Below are positions 1 through 8,571 of a stretch of DNA of 36,477 bases, piece after piece. The DNA comes from an uncultured Tenacibaculum sp. (GTDB lineage Bacteria; Bacteroidota; Bacteroidia; Flavobacteriales; Flavobacteriaceae). Positions within the stretch are counted from its first letter, which is position 1, and each line of letters begins with the position of its first letter. A program made the position numbers and the translations under genes. Location: assembly GCA_947504185.1 (NCBI GenBank), contig CANNGJ010000028.1:1-36477 (forward strand). The letters run 5' to 3'. The notes under the pieces are model-generated. The model was given only the letters and a program-made list of their open reading frames with translations, searched no databases and was not told where the DNA came from.

Positions 1-71
1 TTGATTGTCAAGGCAATTTAGACCATTTTGAAACATAAAAAATGGCCGGAATTTCTTCCGACCATGACTAC
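1..71. repeat. Left arm of 71-bp perfect terminal inverted repeat
   Basis: Bases 1-71 are the exact reverse complement of 36403-36473, with no mismatch that I can find. The match ends abruptly at base 72, where the two flanks diverge. The inner edge lies 42 nt beyond the atpG stop codon; the other copy lies 39 nt beyond the stop of the last gene. The arm contains a hairpin plus T-run (separate entry). It is probably the edge of a dispersed genomic repeat at which the contig stopped, but the full repeat is not visible. Confidence 0.95.
37..65 (-). terminator. Intrinsic terminator of the ATP synthase operon (inside the repeat)
   Basis: The arms 42-51 and 56-65 pair as a 10-bp stem with a 4-nt loop; the single C/A mismatch on the plus strand becomes a G-U pair in the minus-strand transcript (ATGGTCGGAA with TTCCGGCCAT). 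The stem is followed on the minus strand by six T residues (42-37). It lies downstream of atpG, the last gene of the operon. Confidence 0.8.
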
Positions 72-113
72 CAAATTGGTTCGCTTTTTATTTATATAGA
101 AAATTATTTTCTT

Positions 114-974
114 CTAGTTATTCAATGCCTCTGCACCACCAACAATTTCTAAAATCTCGTTAGTAATTGCAGCTTGACGTGCTTTGTTATAAGTTAATAA
201 TAACTCATCACGTAATTCAGTAGCATTATCTGTTGCTTTATGCATTGCAGTCATACGAGCTCCGTGTTCAGCAGCAAAAGAATCACGAATCGCTTTATAT
301 AATTGCGTTTTTAAAGACTTTGGTATTAATTCTAATACAATCTCTTCTTTCGATGGTTCGAAAATGTAATCTAAATTTACATCAGCATCACCTTCAACTG
401 GTTCGATTGGTAAGAATTGCTCTACTTGTGGTATTTGTGTTGCAGCATTTTTAAATCTATTGTAAATAAGCTCAATCTTATCGTAAGAACCATCTACATA
501 TAAATCCATTAATTGCTCAGCAACTTTAGCTACGTTATCAAAAGTTAAGTCGTCAAAAATATCATTTCTGTTTTCGATAACTGTATTGTCTTTCGATAAG
601 ATATCGTCTCCTTTTTTACCAATTGTAAATAAGTCAACAGTAACTCCATTGTATTTTTCGTCGATTGTTTTAACAGCTTCTTTAATAATAGAAGAGTTAA
701 AACCACCACATAAACCTCTATTTGAAGTTATAGTTACTAATAATACTTTGTTTACTTCTCTTTGTGTTGAATATGCTCCACCTGCATCACTATCTAAAGT
801 AGCGCTTAAGCTTTGTAATAATTCAGTAAGCTTAGATGAATACGGACGCATTGCTGTAATTGCATCTTGAGCTTTTTTCAACTTTGCAGCCGATACCATT
901 TTCATGGCAGAGGTAATCTGCATCGTTGATTTAATCGAAGTAATTCTGTTACGTATTTCTTTTAAGTTTGCCAT
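114..974 (-). CDS. atpG: F1Fo ATP synthase subunit gamma
   Basis: Central rotor shaft of the F1 motor, coupling c-ring rotation to catalysis in the alpha3beta3 head. The 286-residue protein has both conserved family ends: the N-terminal helix begins MANLKEIRNRI and continues through the SAMKMVSAAKL segment, and the C-terminal helix contains the ARMTAMHKATDNA segment. The open frame extends six codons upstream (to 992), but the family start is MANLKEI, so I use 974. It is the last gene of the operon, separated from atpA by 70 nt that can fold into a long hairpin, and is followed by the repeat-borne terminator. Product is certain; the start is nearly so. Confidence 0.97.
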   Translation of the reverse strand: MANLKEIRNRITSIKSTMQITSAMKMVSAAKLKKAQDAITAMRPYSSKLTELLQSLSATLDSDAGGAYSTQREVNKVLLVTITSNRGLCGGFNSSIIKEAVKTIDEKYNGVTVDLFTIGKKGDDILSKDNTVIENRNDIFDDLTFDNVAKVAEQLMDLYVDGSYDKIELIYNRFKNAATQIPQVEQFLPIEPVEGDADVNLDYIFEPSKEEIVLELIPKSLKTQLYKAIRDSFAAEHGARMTAMHKATDNATELRDELLLTYNKARQAAITNEILEIVGGAEALNN

Positions 975-991
975 ACAAATAGTATTTAGCA

Positions 992-1036
992 TTAAGTACT
1001 AAGCATTGAGAAAGTGTCTCAATACTTAATACTAAA
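992..1036 (-). other. Intercistronic RNA hairpin between atpA and atpG
   Basis: Bases 992-1011 and 1017-1036 form a stem of about 20 pairs around a 5-nt loop. The two C/A mismatches on the plus strand (1004/1024 and 999/1029) become G-U pairs in the minus-strand transcript, leaving one true mismatch (994/1034). It lies just upstream of the atpG start and has no T-run, so RNA processing, stability or translational tuning is more likely than termination. The arm sequence (TTAAGTATTGAGA-like) also resembles a palindromic repeat unit. Confidence 0.7.
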
Positions 1037-1044
1037 ATCTTTTA

Positions 1045-2625
1045 TTAAGCTTTAAATTTAGCAGAAATTTCTGCTGCTGCTGAAGTTAACACATCTGTTA
1101 CTTCATCAGTTAATTTACCTGCTTTTAACGTATCTAATGTATCTCTATGCTTAGCATTTAAATACTCGATATAATCTGTTTCGAATTCTTTTACTTTGTT
1201 TACAGGTACATCTTTTAACAAGTTTTTAGAACCTGCATAAATGATTGAAATCTGATCTTCTACAGTATAAGGATCGTTTTGTGCTTGCTTTAAGATTTCA
1301 ACGTTACGTTGACCTTTAGAAATCACATTCATAGTAGCAGCATCTAAATCAGAACCAAACTTTGCGAATGCTTCTAATTCACGGTACTGAGCTTGATCTA
1401 ACTTTAAAGTACCTGATACTTTTTTCATTGATTTAATCTGAGCATTACCTCCAACACGAGATACAGAAATACCTACGTTAATTGCTGGACGAACCCCTGA
1501 GTTAAATAAATCAGACTCTAAGAAAATCTGTCCATCAGTAATCGAAATTACGTTTGTTGGAATATATGCTGAAACGTCTCCTGCTTGTGTTTCAATAATT
1601 GGTAATGCAGTTAAAGAACCTCCACCTTTTACGATTCCTTTTAAAGAATCTGGTAAATCGTTCATTTCACTTGCAATCTTATCATCATTAATAACTTTTG
1701 CAGCACGCTCTAATAATCTTGAGTGTAAGTAGAATACATCCCCTGGGTAAGCCTCACGTCCCGGTGGTCTTCTTAATAATAAAGATACTTCACGGTAAGC
1801 GACTGCTTGTTTAGATAAATCATCATAAACAATTAATGCTGGTCTACCAGTATCACGGAAATATTCTCCAATTGCAGCTCCTGCGAATGGTGCATATACC
1901 TGCATTGGTGCAGGATCTGATGCATTTGCAGCAACAATAGTTGTATAAGCTAAAGCTCCTTTTTCTTCTAACATGTTAGCAATAGCTGCTACTGTTGAAG
2001 CTTTTTGACCGATAGCTACGTAGATACAGTACACTGGATGTCCTGCATCATAAAATTCTTTTTGATTTAAGATAGTATCAATAGCAACTGTAGATTTACC
2101 AGTTTGACGGTCTCCAATGATTAACTCACGTTGACCACGTCCTACAGGAATCATTGCATCAATAGACTTGATACCAGTTTGCATAGGCTCAGTTACAGGC
2201 TCACGATAAATTACCCCTGGTGCTCTACGCTCTAAAGGCATTTCGTAAGTTGTTCCTTCAATTGGTCCTTTACCATCGATTGGTTGACCTAAAGTGTTAA
2301 CAACACGTCCTACAATTCCTTCACCTGCTCTTAAAGAAGCAATACGCTCTGTACGCTTTACAGTAGAACCTTCTCTTACTGATGTAGAAGCTCCTAATAA
2401 TACAACACCTGCATTATCTTCTTCTAAGTTTAATACGATACCTTCTAATCCGTTATCGAATTCTACTAATTCACCATATTGTACATTAGACAAACCGTAA
2501 ACACGAGCAATACCATCACCTACTTGTAATACGGTACCTACTTCGTTTAATGAAGCCTTAGACTCGAAGTTTGTTAATTGTTCCTTTAAAATTGCTGAAA
2601 CTTCAGCTGGTTTAATTGCTGCCAT
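1045..2625 (-). CDS. atpA: F1Fo ATP synthase subunit alpha
   Basis: Non-catalytic nucleotide-binding subunit of the F1 head, 526 residues, full length. The Walker A motif GDRQTGKST is at residues 171-179. The alpha/beta signature [14 protein letters not shown] is at 380-393 and includes the arginine finger R390 that completes the active site on beta. The N-terminal beta-barrel (about 28-95) and C-terminal helical domain are intact. It lies 21 nt after atpH and 70 nt before atpG in the atpBEFHAG order. Catalytic beta (atpD) and epsilon (atpC) are not in the window, as is usual in Bacteroidota, where atpDC is a separate locus. Confidence 0.99.
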   Translation of the reverse strand: MAAIKPAEVSAILKEQLTNFESKASLNEVGTVLQVGDGIARVYGLSNVQYGELVEFDNGLEGIVLNLEEDNAGVVLLGASTSVREGSTVKRTERIASLRAGEGIVGRVVNTLGQPIDGKGPIEGTTYEMPLERRAPGVIYREPVTEPMQTGIKSIDAMIPVGRGQRELIIGDRQTGKSTVAIDTILNQKEFYDAGHPVYCIYVAIGQKASTVAAIANMLEEKGALAYTTIVAANASDPAPMQVYAPFAGAAIGEYFRDTGRPALIVYDDLSKQAVAYREVSLLLRRPPGREAYPGDVFYLHSRLLERAAKVINDDKIASEMNDLPDSLKGIVKGGGSLTALPIIETQAGDVSAYIPTNVISITDGQIFLESDLFNSGVRPAINVGISVSRVGGNAQIKSMKKVSGTLKLDQAQYRELEAFAKFGSDLDAATMNVISKGQRNVEILKQAQNDPYTVEDQISIIYAGSKNLLKDVPVNKVKEFETDYIEYLNAKHRDTLDTLKAGKLTDEVTDVLTSAAAEISAKFKA

Positions 2626-2646
2626 CTTATTTCTTTTGATGTATAA

Positions 2647-3204
2647 TTAAATTTGTGGAATGTAATGACTATTGTCAAATTCTCTTCTTAATTCACTAAA
2701 GTGATTAGAGATACTTGCATCATATTGCACATCTCCAACACGTAAAATAAATCCTCCTAAAATAGCTGGATTTACTATATTTTCTATACTTGCGCTATTT
2801 CCTGTAAGTGCTACAATCTTAGCTTGTATTTTATCTTCTAATTCTTTTGTTAAAGCTACTGCTGTAGTAACTTTAGCAACCTGCATATTCTTATGAAAAT
2901 CGTAAATAATAGAGTATTGCTTTGCAATTGGCTCTAACATAACCATACGCTTATTTTCTTGTAATAAGTCAAATAAACCTTTTACGATATTATCTACTTT
3001 ATCTCCAAAAAGCGCTACTAAAACTTTACGTTTATCATTAGCTTTAATTACAGGGCTTTTAAGCATTGTTTCTAAGTCACTGTTCTCAGCAATTGTATCT
3101 ACGATTAACTTCATGTTATCGTTTACTAAAGAATCACTTCCTTGCTCTTTAGCTAGATTTAATATTGCTTTTGCGTAACGTAATGCTGGTCTTGCTCCTT
3201 TCAT
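2647..3204 (-). CDS. atpH: F1Fo ATP synthase subunit delta (OSCP)
   Basis: Peripheral-stalk subunit that joins the b-subunit dimer to the top of the alpha3beta3 head. The 185 residues match the usual family length (about 177-185). Family features include an N-terminal six-helix domain beginning ARPALRYAKAILNLA and a conserved C-terminal stretch (NPAILGGFILRVGDVQYDAS, about residues 146-165) ending in a DNS helix. It starts 7 nt after atpF ends and stops 21 nt before atpA, so the genes are co-transcribed and probably translationally linked. Confidence 0.96.
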   Translation of the reverse strand: MKGARPALRYAKAILNLAKEQGSDSLVNDNMKLIVDTIAENSDLETMLKSPVIKANDKRKVLVALFGDKVDNIVKGLFDLLQENKRMVMLEPIAKQYSIIYDFHKNMQVAKVTTAVALTKELEDKIQAKIVALTGNSASIENIVNPAILGGFILRVGDVQYDASISNHFSELRREFDNSHYIPQI

Positions 3205-3211
3205 CGATTGA

Positions 3212-3712
3212 TTAGTTTAAAGTAACCTCTTCTAACATTCCTTCAACAAGCTTTAATTGATCGTCTTGTGAAGTTAATTCTTTTCTTATAACCTTTTGAG
3301 CAATATCAATTGATAACTCAGCTACGTTCTTTTTTAATTCAGCAATTGCAGCTTGTTGCTCTTGCTTAATTGTTGCTTTAGCATTTTCAATCATAATTGT
3401 AGCTTGCTCAGAAGCTTCTTCTTTTGCTTCAGCAATAATAGAATCTTTAATCTCACGAGCCTCTTTCATCATTGCATCTCTTTCTGCACGAGCTTCTTTG
3501 ATCATTTTCTCATTATCAGCTTGTAAATTTTGCATTTCTTTACGAGCATTTTCTGCTTGATCTAATGCATTTTGGATACCTTCTTCTCTTTCATCTAAAG
3601 AGTTTAAGATTGGTTTCCAAGCAAATTTTGCTAATAAAAATAATAAGATTCCTAAAACTACTAGTTGCATTACGAACAACCCAGGAGAAAAATCATTTAA
3701 TAACTGATCCAT
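3212..3712 (-). CDS. atpF: F1Fo ATP synthase subunit b
   Basis: Membrane-anchored peripheral-stalk subunit, 166 residues. One N-terminal transmembrane helix (about 10-30, ending AKFAWKPILNSLDEREEGI) is followed by a long charged coiled-coil helix rich in Glu, Lys and Ala (about 35-145), the standard b-subunit plan. The frame is open back to 3778, but those 22 codons would run into the arm of the atpE-atpF hairpin; MDQLLNDFSPGLFVMQ is the family-like start, so I use 3712. The intercistronic hairpin upstream suggests that its expression relative to atpE is set at the RNA level. Confidence 0.96.
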   Translation of the reverse strand: MDQLLNDFSPGLFVMQLVVLGILLFLLAKFAWKPILNSLDEREEGIQNALDQAENARKEMQNLQADNEKMIKEARAERDAMMKEAREIKDSIIAEAKEEASEQATIMIENAKATIKQEQQAAIAELKKNVAELSIDIAQKVIRKELTSQDDQLKLVEGMLEEVTLN

Positions 3713-3756
3713 TATATATCTAATTAATTCTTTTAAAAATTGGTTTTGTTTAATTG

Positions 3757-3800
3757 ATAAAACATTTCCTGTAACCAACCGTTACAGGAGAATGTTTTAT
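3757..3800 (-). promoter_or_regulatory. Intercistronic hairpin between atpE and atpF (partial terminator or RNA stabiliser)
   Basis: Arms 3757-3775 and 3781-3800 form a stem of about 19 bp with one bulged base and a 5-nt loop, by far the strongest fold in this operon. It lies 18 nt after the atpE stop and 44 nt before the atpF start. The 3' arm ends in TTTTAT, but no free T-run follows, so full termination is unlikely. Many c subunits are needed per complex, so a structure protecting the upstream atpE message or attenuating downstream genes is a reasonable inference. Confidence 0.75.
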
Positions 3801-3818
3801 TTCTGTTTTCTTTCGGAA

Positions 3819-4022
<204 letters not shown>

Positions 4023-4051
4023 TTAAATTAAACAAATTCTTATTCTACTTC

Positions 4052-5203
4052 TTAATGACTATGCGCATCTGCATGGTCATGATCATGTTCTTCTACTGCC
4101 ATTCCAATAAATAAGGCAGATAACATTGTAAAAATAAATGCTTGTAAGAACGCTACTAATATTTCGATAACCGAAATAAACAATGTTAACACTAATGAAA
4201 TACCTGTTGAAGCAACAGCACCAAACTGCGCTTTTAGAGTCATCATTAATGCAATTAAACTCATTACTACGAAGTGACCCGCCGTAATGTTTGCAAATAA
4301 ACGCACTAGTAATGAAAATGGTTTAATTAAAATAAACCCTACTAATTCGATTACTGCTAATACTGGTCTTAAAATTTTTGGAACTCCTGGCATCCATAAA
4401 GTATGTGCCCAAAAATCTTTTGTTCCACTTGTTATGTAAACAACTAGTGTAAATATAGCTAAACAAGCAGTCACGGCAATTTGCCCTGTTACGTTAAATC
4501 CTAATGGCGTTAAACCTAATAAGTTTAATATCCAGATAAAGAAAAACACCGTTAATAAATAAGGCATAAATCTTTTATATTTCTTTTCACCGATATTTGG
4601 TCTTGCTATTTCGTCACGAACATATAATACTAATGGCTCTAACAAACGACCAACTCCTGTAGGAATCGCTCCTTTTTTATATCCTTTAGCTAATGAACCA
4701 AAACCTAAGAACATTAATAATCCTGCGAATAACATTCCGAAAACACTTTTTGTAATAGAAAAGTCTAATGTTTTAGTTGCATTAGTTGCATGGTGAGTTT
4801 CATCAAAAGCTACAGATGTTGCCCCCTCTTCTAATTCATAAATTTTACTATGAATTTTCACCAACTTTACATCTCCTGCATCAACAATCACAGTTCCATC
4901 ATCATTATGGTGGAATTTAGAAGACATGAAAGTTTTAATTCCTTTACTTGTTTTTACAATTACTGGCAATGGAAAACCAACATGTTTTCTTTCACCTGCA
5001 TCATTCGTATACGAATAAAAAGCAAAATCATGCGAATCAGCTAAGTGATGCTTAATATAATCATTGATTTCTTTTGTGGTGTTTACTTTTCCACCATCTT
5101 TTTCTGAAGATTTTTGATCTCCACCACCAGCAAATACTCCAAATGAAGTAAAAACTAATGCTAAAACTGTAAAAAATTTGATAGATTTTTGTGCTATCGT
5201 CAT
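4052..5203 (-). CDS. atpB: F1Fo ATP synthase subunit a with periplasmic N-terminal extension
   Basis: Stator channel subunit, 383 residues compared with about 270 in E. coli. The extra part is N-terminal: a signal-peptide-like helix (10-25, ending VFAGGG) and about 120 hydrophilic residues before the first membrane helix (about 150-170). The essential arginine is R301 in LLVRLFANITAGH. Membrane segments lie at about 214-232, 240-260, 285-300, 308-325 and 335-370. The C-terminus is His/Asp/Glu-rich (EEHDHDHADAHSH). A long N-terminus of this kind is typical of Bacteroidota. It is the first gene of the operon, with a promoter about 40 nt upstream. Confidence 0.97.
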   Translation of the reverse strand: MTIAQKSIKFFTVLALVFTSFGVFAGGGDQKSSEKDGGKVNTTKEINDYIKHHLADSHDFAFYSYTNDAGERKHVGFPLPVIVKTSKGIKTFMSSKFHHNDDGTVIVDAGDVKLVKIHSKIYELEEGATSVAFDETHHATNATKTLDFSITKSVFGMLFAGLLMFLGFGSLAKGYKKGAIPTGVGRLLEPLVLYVRDEIARPNIGEKKYKRFMPYLLTVFFFIWILNLLGLTPLGFNVTGQIAVTACLAIFTLVVYITSGTKDFWAHTLWMPGVPKILRPVLAVIELVGFILIKPFSLLVRLFANITAGHFVVMSLIALMMTLKAQFGAVASTGISLVLTLFISVIEILVAFLQAFIFTMLSALFIGMAVEEHDHDHADAHSH

Positions 5204-5242
5204 ACCTTTATAAATATAGGGTTATGGTCTCTAAATTTCCGT

Positions 5243-5273
5243 GCAAAGGTACACATTTAATTAAAACTACAAA
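5243..5273 (-). promoter_or_regulatory. atpB: Promoter of the ATP synthase operon
   Basis: On the minus strand, TTTG (5273-5270) is followed by 18 nt and then TACCTTTGC (5251-5243). This is a full match to the Bacteroidota housekeeping promoter (TTTG, about 19 nt, TAnnTTTG). It would give a leader of about 30-35 nt before atpB. Confidence 0.8.
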
Positions 5274-5339
5274 CCGTTTTTTTATTTAGTTTTTTTAAAG
5301 GTTTTTTAGCACGCTATTATCGCTTAAAATAGAAGTAAA

Positions 5340-5720
5340 CTATTTGCTATTCAGTAGTTTTGAAATTGCAACTGCCTCTATTATTAAAAATAAAAACAAA
5401 GGTATTACTAACGAAAATCTTTCGGGCTTTGTAAGTTGCTCATTTGCAAAAACTGAGGCTTGAAAAACTAATACAAAAAAACCCATTTTTAAAAACACAG
5501 AAGCTAAATATGCATATCCTGCTTGGTTTGGTATTTTATCTGCAATAAACTCAACTATAAAATATACAATAGTTGCAGCTATAACATGAAATAGATACAC
5601 TGAGAATAAAGAAAAAGACAAGTAAATGTCTTTTGAATCTAACACATAGTTGTGTGGTACATAACTTATTATAAACAGTACAATAACTGCTACAATAAAT
5701 TGAATAATACGTTTAATCAT
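5340..5720 (-). CDS. Small four-helix membrane protein next to the ATP synthase operon (DUF6168-like)
   Basis: A 126-residue protein with four predicted membrane helices (about 5-22, 32-58, 68-90, 100-122) and short loops. It resembles the DUF6168 family of flavobacterial membrane proteins, a recollection I cannot test here. Its start overlaps the end of the AtpZ-like gene by 8 bp (AATGATTAA arrangement), implying translational coupling. Its position and topology parallel AtpI, which in other bacteria assists c-ring assembly or Mg2+/Ca2+ uptake, but no functional residue shows this directly. The gene reality is well supported; the function is inferred from context. Confidence 0.75.
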   Translation of the reverse strand: MIKRIIQFIVAVIVLFIISYVPHNYVLDSKDIYLSFSLFSVYLFHVIAATIVYFIVEFIADKIPNQAGYAYLASVFLKMGFFVLVFQASVFANEQLTKPERFSLVIPLFLFLIIEAVAISKLLNSK

Positions 5721-5943
5721 TATCTTTTGATAATTTTGTTACTTGCATAATTACAGAAAACATGGCTAAAAAAACCGCTGCAAGTGTACAAATTTTTGTG
5801 TAAAGTTGTGAAGTGTTTTCGTATTTGGTATCTAACCATTCACCTAGCAAACTTCCTAGATAAATGGTTAAACCCATTTGTAATGCTATCCCGGTAAACC
5901 GAACAAATTTATTAAGCGGTTTTCCCTTTGAGTCTTTGCTCAT
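5713..5943 (-). CDS. AtpZ/AtpI family protein
   Basis: A 76-residue protein with two transmembrane helices (about 14-33 and 46-66), a basic N-terminus (MSKDSKGKPLNKFVRFTG) and the GLTIYLGSLLGEWLD segment typical of the AtpZ/AtpI family (helix 1 followed by G-x-x-L-G-x-W-L-D). Such proteins accompany ATP synthase operons and are linked to assembly of the c-ring or to divalent-cation transport. Its start lies 32 bp inside the 3' end of the bactofilin gene and its end overlaps the next membrane protein by 8 bp, so the three form a tightly coupled set upstream of atpB. Confidence 0.88.
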   Translation of the reverse strand: MSKDSKGKPLNKFVRFTGIALQMGLTIYLGSLLGEWLDTKYENTSQLYTKICTLAAVFLAMFSVIMQVTKLSKDND

Positions 5944-6319
5944 CTTTATTTAATTCTTTTACAGCACCTTTCATTGAGCATGTAGCATTAAAAGCTGCTC
6001 CTGGCTCTACAGAAAGCTTACTTATTACCACATCTCCACTAATATTTGCTGAGGACTTAACTGTTAATGTATTAGACACAGATAGTTCACCAGAAAACTT
6101 CCCTTCTACATCTGCATTTGCACATTCAACTTTTCCGTTTACAAAACCAGAGTCTCCAATAATAACTCTACCCTCTGTTTTTATAGTACCTTCTAGGGTT
6201 CCATCAATTCTAAAGTCTCCTTCAGAGATAATATCTCCAGATATTTTAGTGTTTTTTCCGATAATGTTTCTTTCCGAAACTGTTTGATTTCCTGCTTTTT
6301 TGTTTTCTTTACTAAACAT
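5912..6319 (-). CDS. Bactofilin (polymer-forming cytoskeletal protein)
   Basis: A 135-residue bactofilin. Bactofilins self-assemble without nucleotide into filaments that scaffold cell-wall enzymes, stalks or polar complexes. A polar N-terminal tail (1-20) precedes a right-handed beta-helix core (about 22-118) built from short repeats such as GDIISEGDFRIDGTLEG, and a charged C-terminal tail (KELNKDEQRLKG) follows. The length and tail-core-tail design fit the family. It follows sprE by 20 nt and overlaps the AtpZ-like gene by 32 bp. Peptidoglycan enzymes elsewhere in the window are plausible partners, but nothing here shows it. Confidence 0.92.
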   Translation of the reverse strand: MFSKENKKAGNQTVSERNIIGKNTKISGDIISEGDFRIDGTLEGTIKTEGRVIIGDSGFVNGKVECANADVEGKFSGELSVSNTLTVKSSANISGDVVISKLSVEPGAAFNATCSMKGAVKELNKDEQRLKGKTA

Positions 6320-6339
6320 GTTTGGGGAATTAGGGTGTT

Positions 6340-8571
6340 TTATTTATTTAATCGTTCTATAATTTCTTTTGCTTTTTTACCTTCTTCAAGATTAGCATAA
6401 CTAACCGCAACAAACTCTAAAGCTTTTTTATACGCTTCTTTACCCTGGTATTTACCTGTTGCTAAAGCTTTTAGGAGTTCAAATTTAGGGATTAAATTTG
6501 AATTACTAACCGTTGGTAAAAAACCATCTATCTCACTTACAACTTCTTCAAACTTATTCTCTTTGTATAAATAATACACCTCTTTGTATTTATTCAATAC
6601 AACATCCTCCTTTTTTTCTTCAGTTAATTTTTTATTTGGATTTAAAATTATCTGTGCAAAACTGGTTTTAGGATATTTATTTAAAATAACATTTTTATAC
6701 TGGTTTGCTTTTCCTTGATTACCTATCTCATTATAAACTTGATATAAATGATAGCTTATTGGTAATTCAAGATTATTGTCTATACGCAATTCTTGTAAAC
6801 GCTCCAAGTTTTTAATTGCTAAATCTGTGTTTTTAAATTGCTCTTTATAAATTAGCCCTAATTGATATAATGCTTCGTTACGCTCAGCAATTAAATCGTC
6901 AATTTTATTTCTATCTGTAGGTATCTCTTTTAAATAAGTTGATAATTCGTATCGTGGATTCACCTTCTCTTCATTCGAGTTATCTTCTGATATGCTAATG
7001 TCATCAATTGTAGATTTATCAGATAATCTCCAATTATCTTCTAACGGACGAGCTCCCCAAGTCTTTTCAAATTCAACTTTACCAAAACCTAATGCTCTTG
7101 TATTATAAAAATACCATTTACCTTTATTAGCACTACTATTAATAGAGGCTCCTCCTCCAAAAGAACTTCCGAAATTTTGAGCATTTAAAATTTGCTGCTT
7201 TCTTTCTTCATCTTCATTTTTTATTCTTTCGATATAATCTTCGAAAAAAGAAGTGCGCTCATCTGGACTCATTGCAACTAAGCCTAGAATACTATCATTA
7301 TTCTTAACTAGTTCTTCGTGTTTTCTTAGTGTAGTTAATCCTTTGTTTTTTCTTCGAATTCTACGTATTCTCTTTTCTTGATCAAACTCTTTAGAAGTTA
7401 CTTGTAAAACACTATCGTAAAACGAACCTGCTAATAAGTAGTTTTCTTTATCAAAAGCAATATTACCTAACTTTTCATAGGCATATGTTTTTTGATAACC
7501 ATTATTGTTTTTAGCATTTAATGATTTTTGAAAATATTTAATTGCCTTATCCGTATTATTTCTACCTTCTTCTAAAACTCCTGCTTGATAATACAGTGCA
7601 TTTAAAAACTTACGGTTATCAGAATTCTTGATTAGCTTTTTTAACCTCGCTAAAACTACTATTGAAGCTGAATCATTGGGTGTGTTTTTAGCCAATTCTA
7701 TATTGGATCTTATACGATAACGAAATGGGGCTTTTTTAGTGTCAGCTAATTTTTTAAACACCATTCTCGCTGAATCTTTACGTCCTAACTCACTATATAT
7801 TTGACCTAACACAAACATATCTCGAGATGCTTGCTCTTTATTTTTAAATATTTCTGATGCTTTAGTTAGATGTTCAATTACTTTTTGAATCGTATCTGTT
7901 TTTTGATACGCCATAGCCAAAGCTGTATGCGCTTGCTCTCTTATTTCATCAGGGAGTTCTTTTTCATTTTCTTCAACCTCTAGCAAGAACTTTAAAGATT
8001 CAATCGCTAGTTTTTCGTTATCTAAACGAATGTTAGTTTTTGCTCTCCAAATTTTAGTTTCATTAATTAAACTTGCATTTGGATAGTTCGCAATAATATA
8101 ATTAAAAGCTTCTATTGCTGGAATAAAACGCTGTGTGTAATATCTTGATTTACCTAGTAATAAATACGCATCATCAATTTGGCGGTTTTTTTCATAACCG
8201 TCAATATTCATCGAATGCGTTTCAATCGCTTTTCTAGCTTTATCTTCAGCTCTCTCAAAAGAAGTAAGATTCTGTTCTTCCTCCTCTTCACTCTCTCCAA
8301 AACCTGAGCCTGGTTGAATTGCTGAAGTTGCAATTATTTTATCATCAAAAGTTATAGGTTCTATTTGTAATCTTTTCCAAAAATTATCTTTATGCTTTTC
8401 TTTTATTTCTTCTAAACCTTTTTGATATGCTTGTTCGCCATTAAATAACACATTGTATTTAGTGGTTAATGCATGAAAGTTTCTATTTAAAAAAGCATCC
8501 TTTTTAACGCTACATGAATACACAATAGCTATAAGGAGATTGAAAACTAAGAGTTTGTATAGTTTTTTCAT
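6340..8571 (-). CDS. sprE: Gliding motility / type IX secretion lipoprotein SprE (PorW)
   Basis: A 743-residue lipoprotein with a signal peptide ending in an SPII site (IVYSC, C20). The segment after it, NRNFHALTTKYNVLFNGEQAYQKGLEEI, is characteristic of SprE/PorW, needed for T9SS function and for SprB surface localisation and gliding in Flavobacterium johnsoniae. The rest is mostly helical TPR repeats (about 130-420 and 560-740), separated by a charged linker around 425-520 containing a Ser/Gly stretch. It is somewhat shorter than the F. johnsoniae protein. It begins immediately after the T-run of the terminator-like hairpin at 8579-8632 and is followed closely by the bactofilin gene. Confidence 0.88.
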   Translation of the reverse strand: MKKLYKLLVFNLLIAIVYSCSVKKDAFLNRNFHALTTKYNVLFNGEQAYQKGLEEIKEKHKDNFWKRLQIEPITFDDKIIATSAIQPGSGFGESEEEEEQNLTSFERAEDKARKAIETHSMNIDGYEKNRQIDDAYLLLGKSRYYTQRFIPAIEAFNYIIANYPNASLINETKIWRAKTNIRLDNEKLAIESLKFLLEVEENEKELPDEIREQAHTALAMAYQKTDTIQKVIEHLTKASEIFKNKEQASRDMFVLGQIYSELGRKDSARMVFKKLADTKKAPFRYRIRSNIELAKNTPNDSASIVVLARLKKLIKNSDNRKFLNALYYQAGVLEEGRNNTDKAIKYFQKSLNAKNNNGYQKTYAYEKLGNIAFDKENYLLAGSFYDSVLQVTSKEFDQEKRIRRIRRKNKGLTTLRKHEELVKNNDSILGLVAMSPDERTSFFEDYIERIKNEDEERKQQILNAQNFGSSFGGGASINSSANKGKWYFYNTRALGFGKVEFEKTWGARPLEDNWRLSDKSTIDDISISEDNSNEEKVNPRYELSTYLKEIPTDRNKIDDLIAERNEALYQLGLIYKEQFKNTDLAIKNLERLQELRIDNNLELPISYHLYQVYNEIGNQGKANQYKNVILNKYPKTSFAQIILNPNKKLTEEKKEDVVLNKYKEVYYLYKENKFEEVVSEIDGFLPTVSNSNLIPKFELLKALATGKYQGKEAYKKALEFVAVSYANLEEGKKAKEIIERLNK

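Noticed and set aside
5274..5339. Terminator after the DUF6168-like gene
   Set aside because: Oligo-A/T tracts suggest one, but the only pairing (AAACC with GGTTT) is 5 bp around a long loop and overlaps the atpB promoter.
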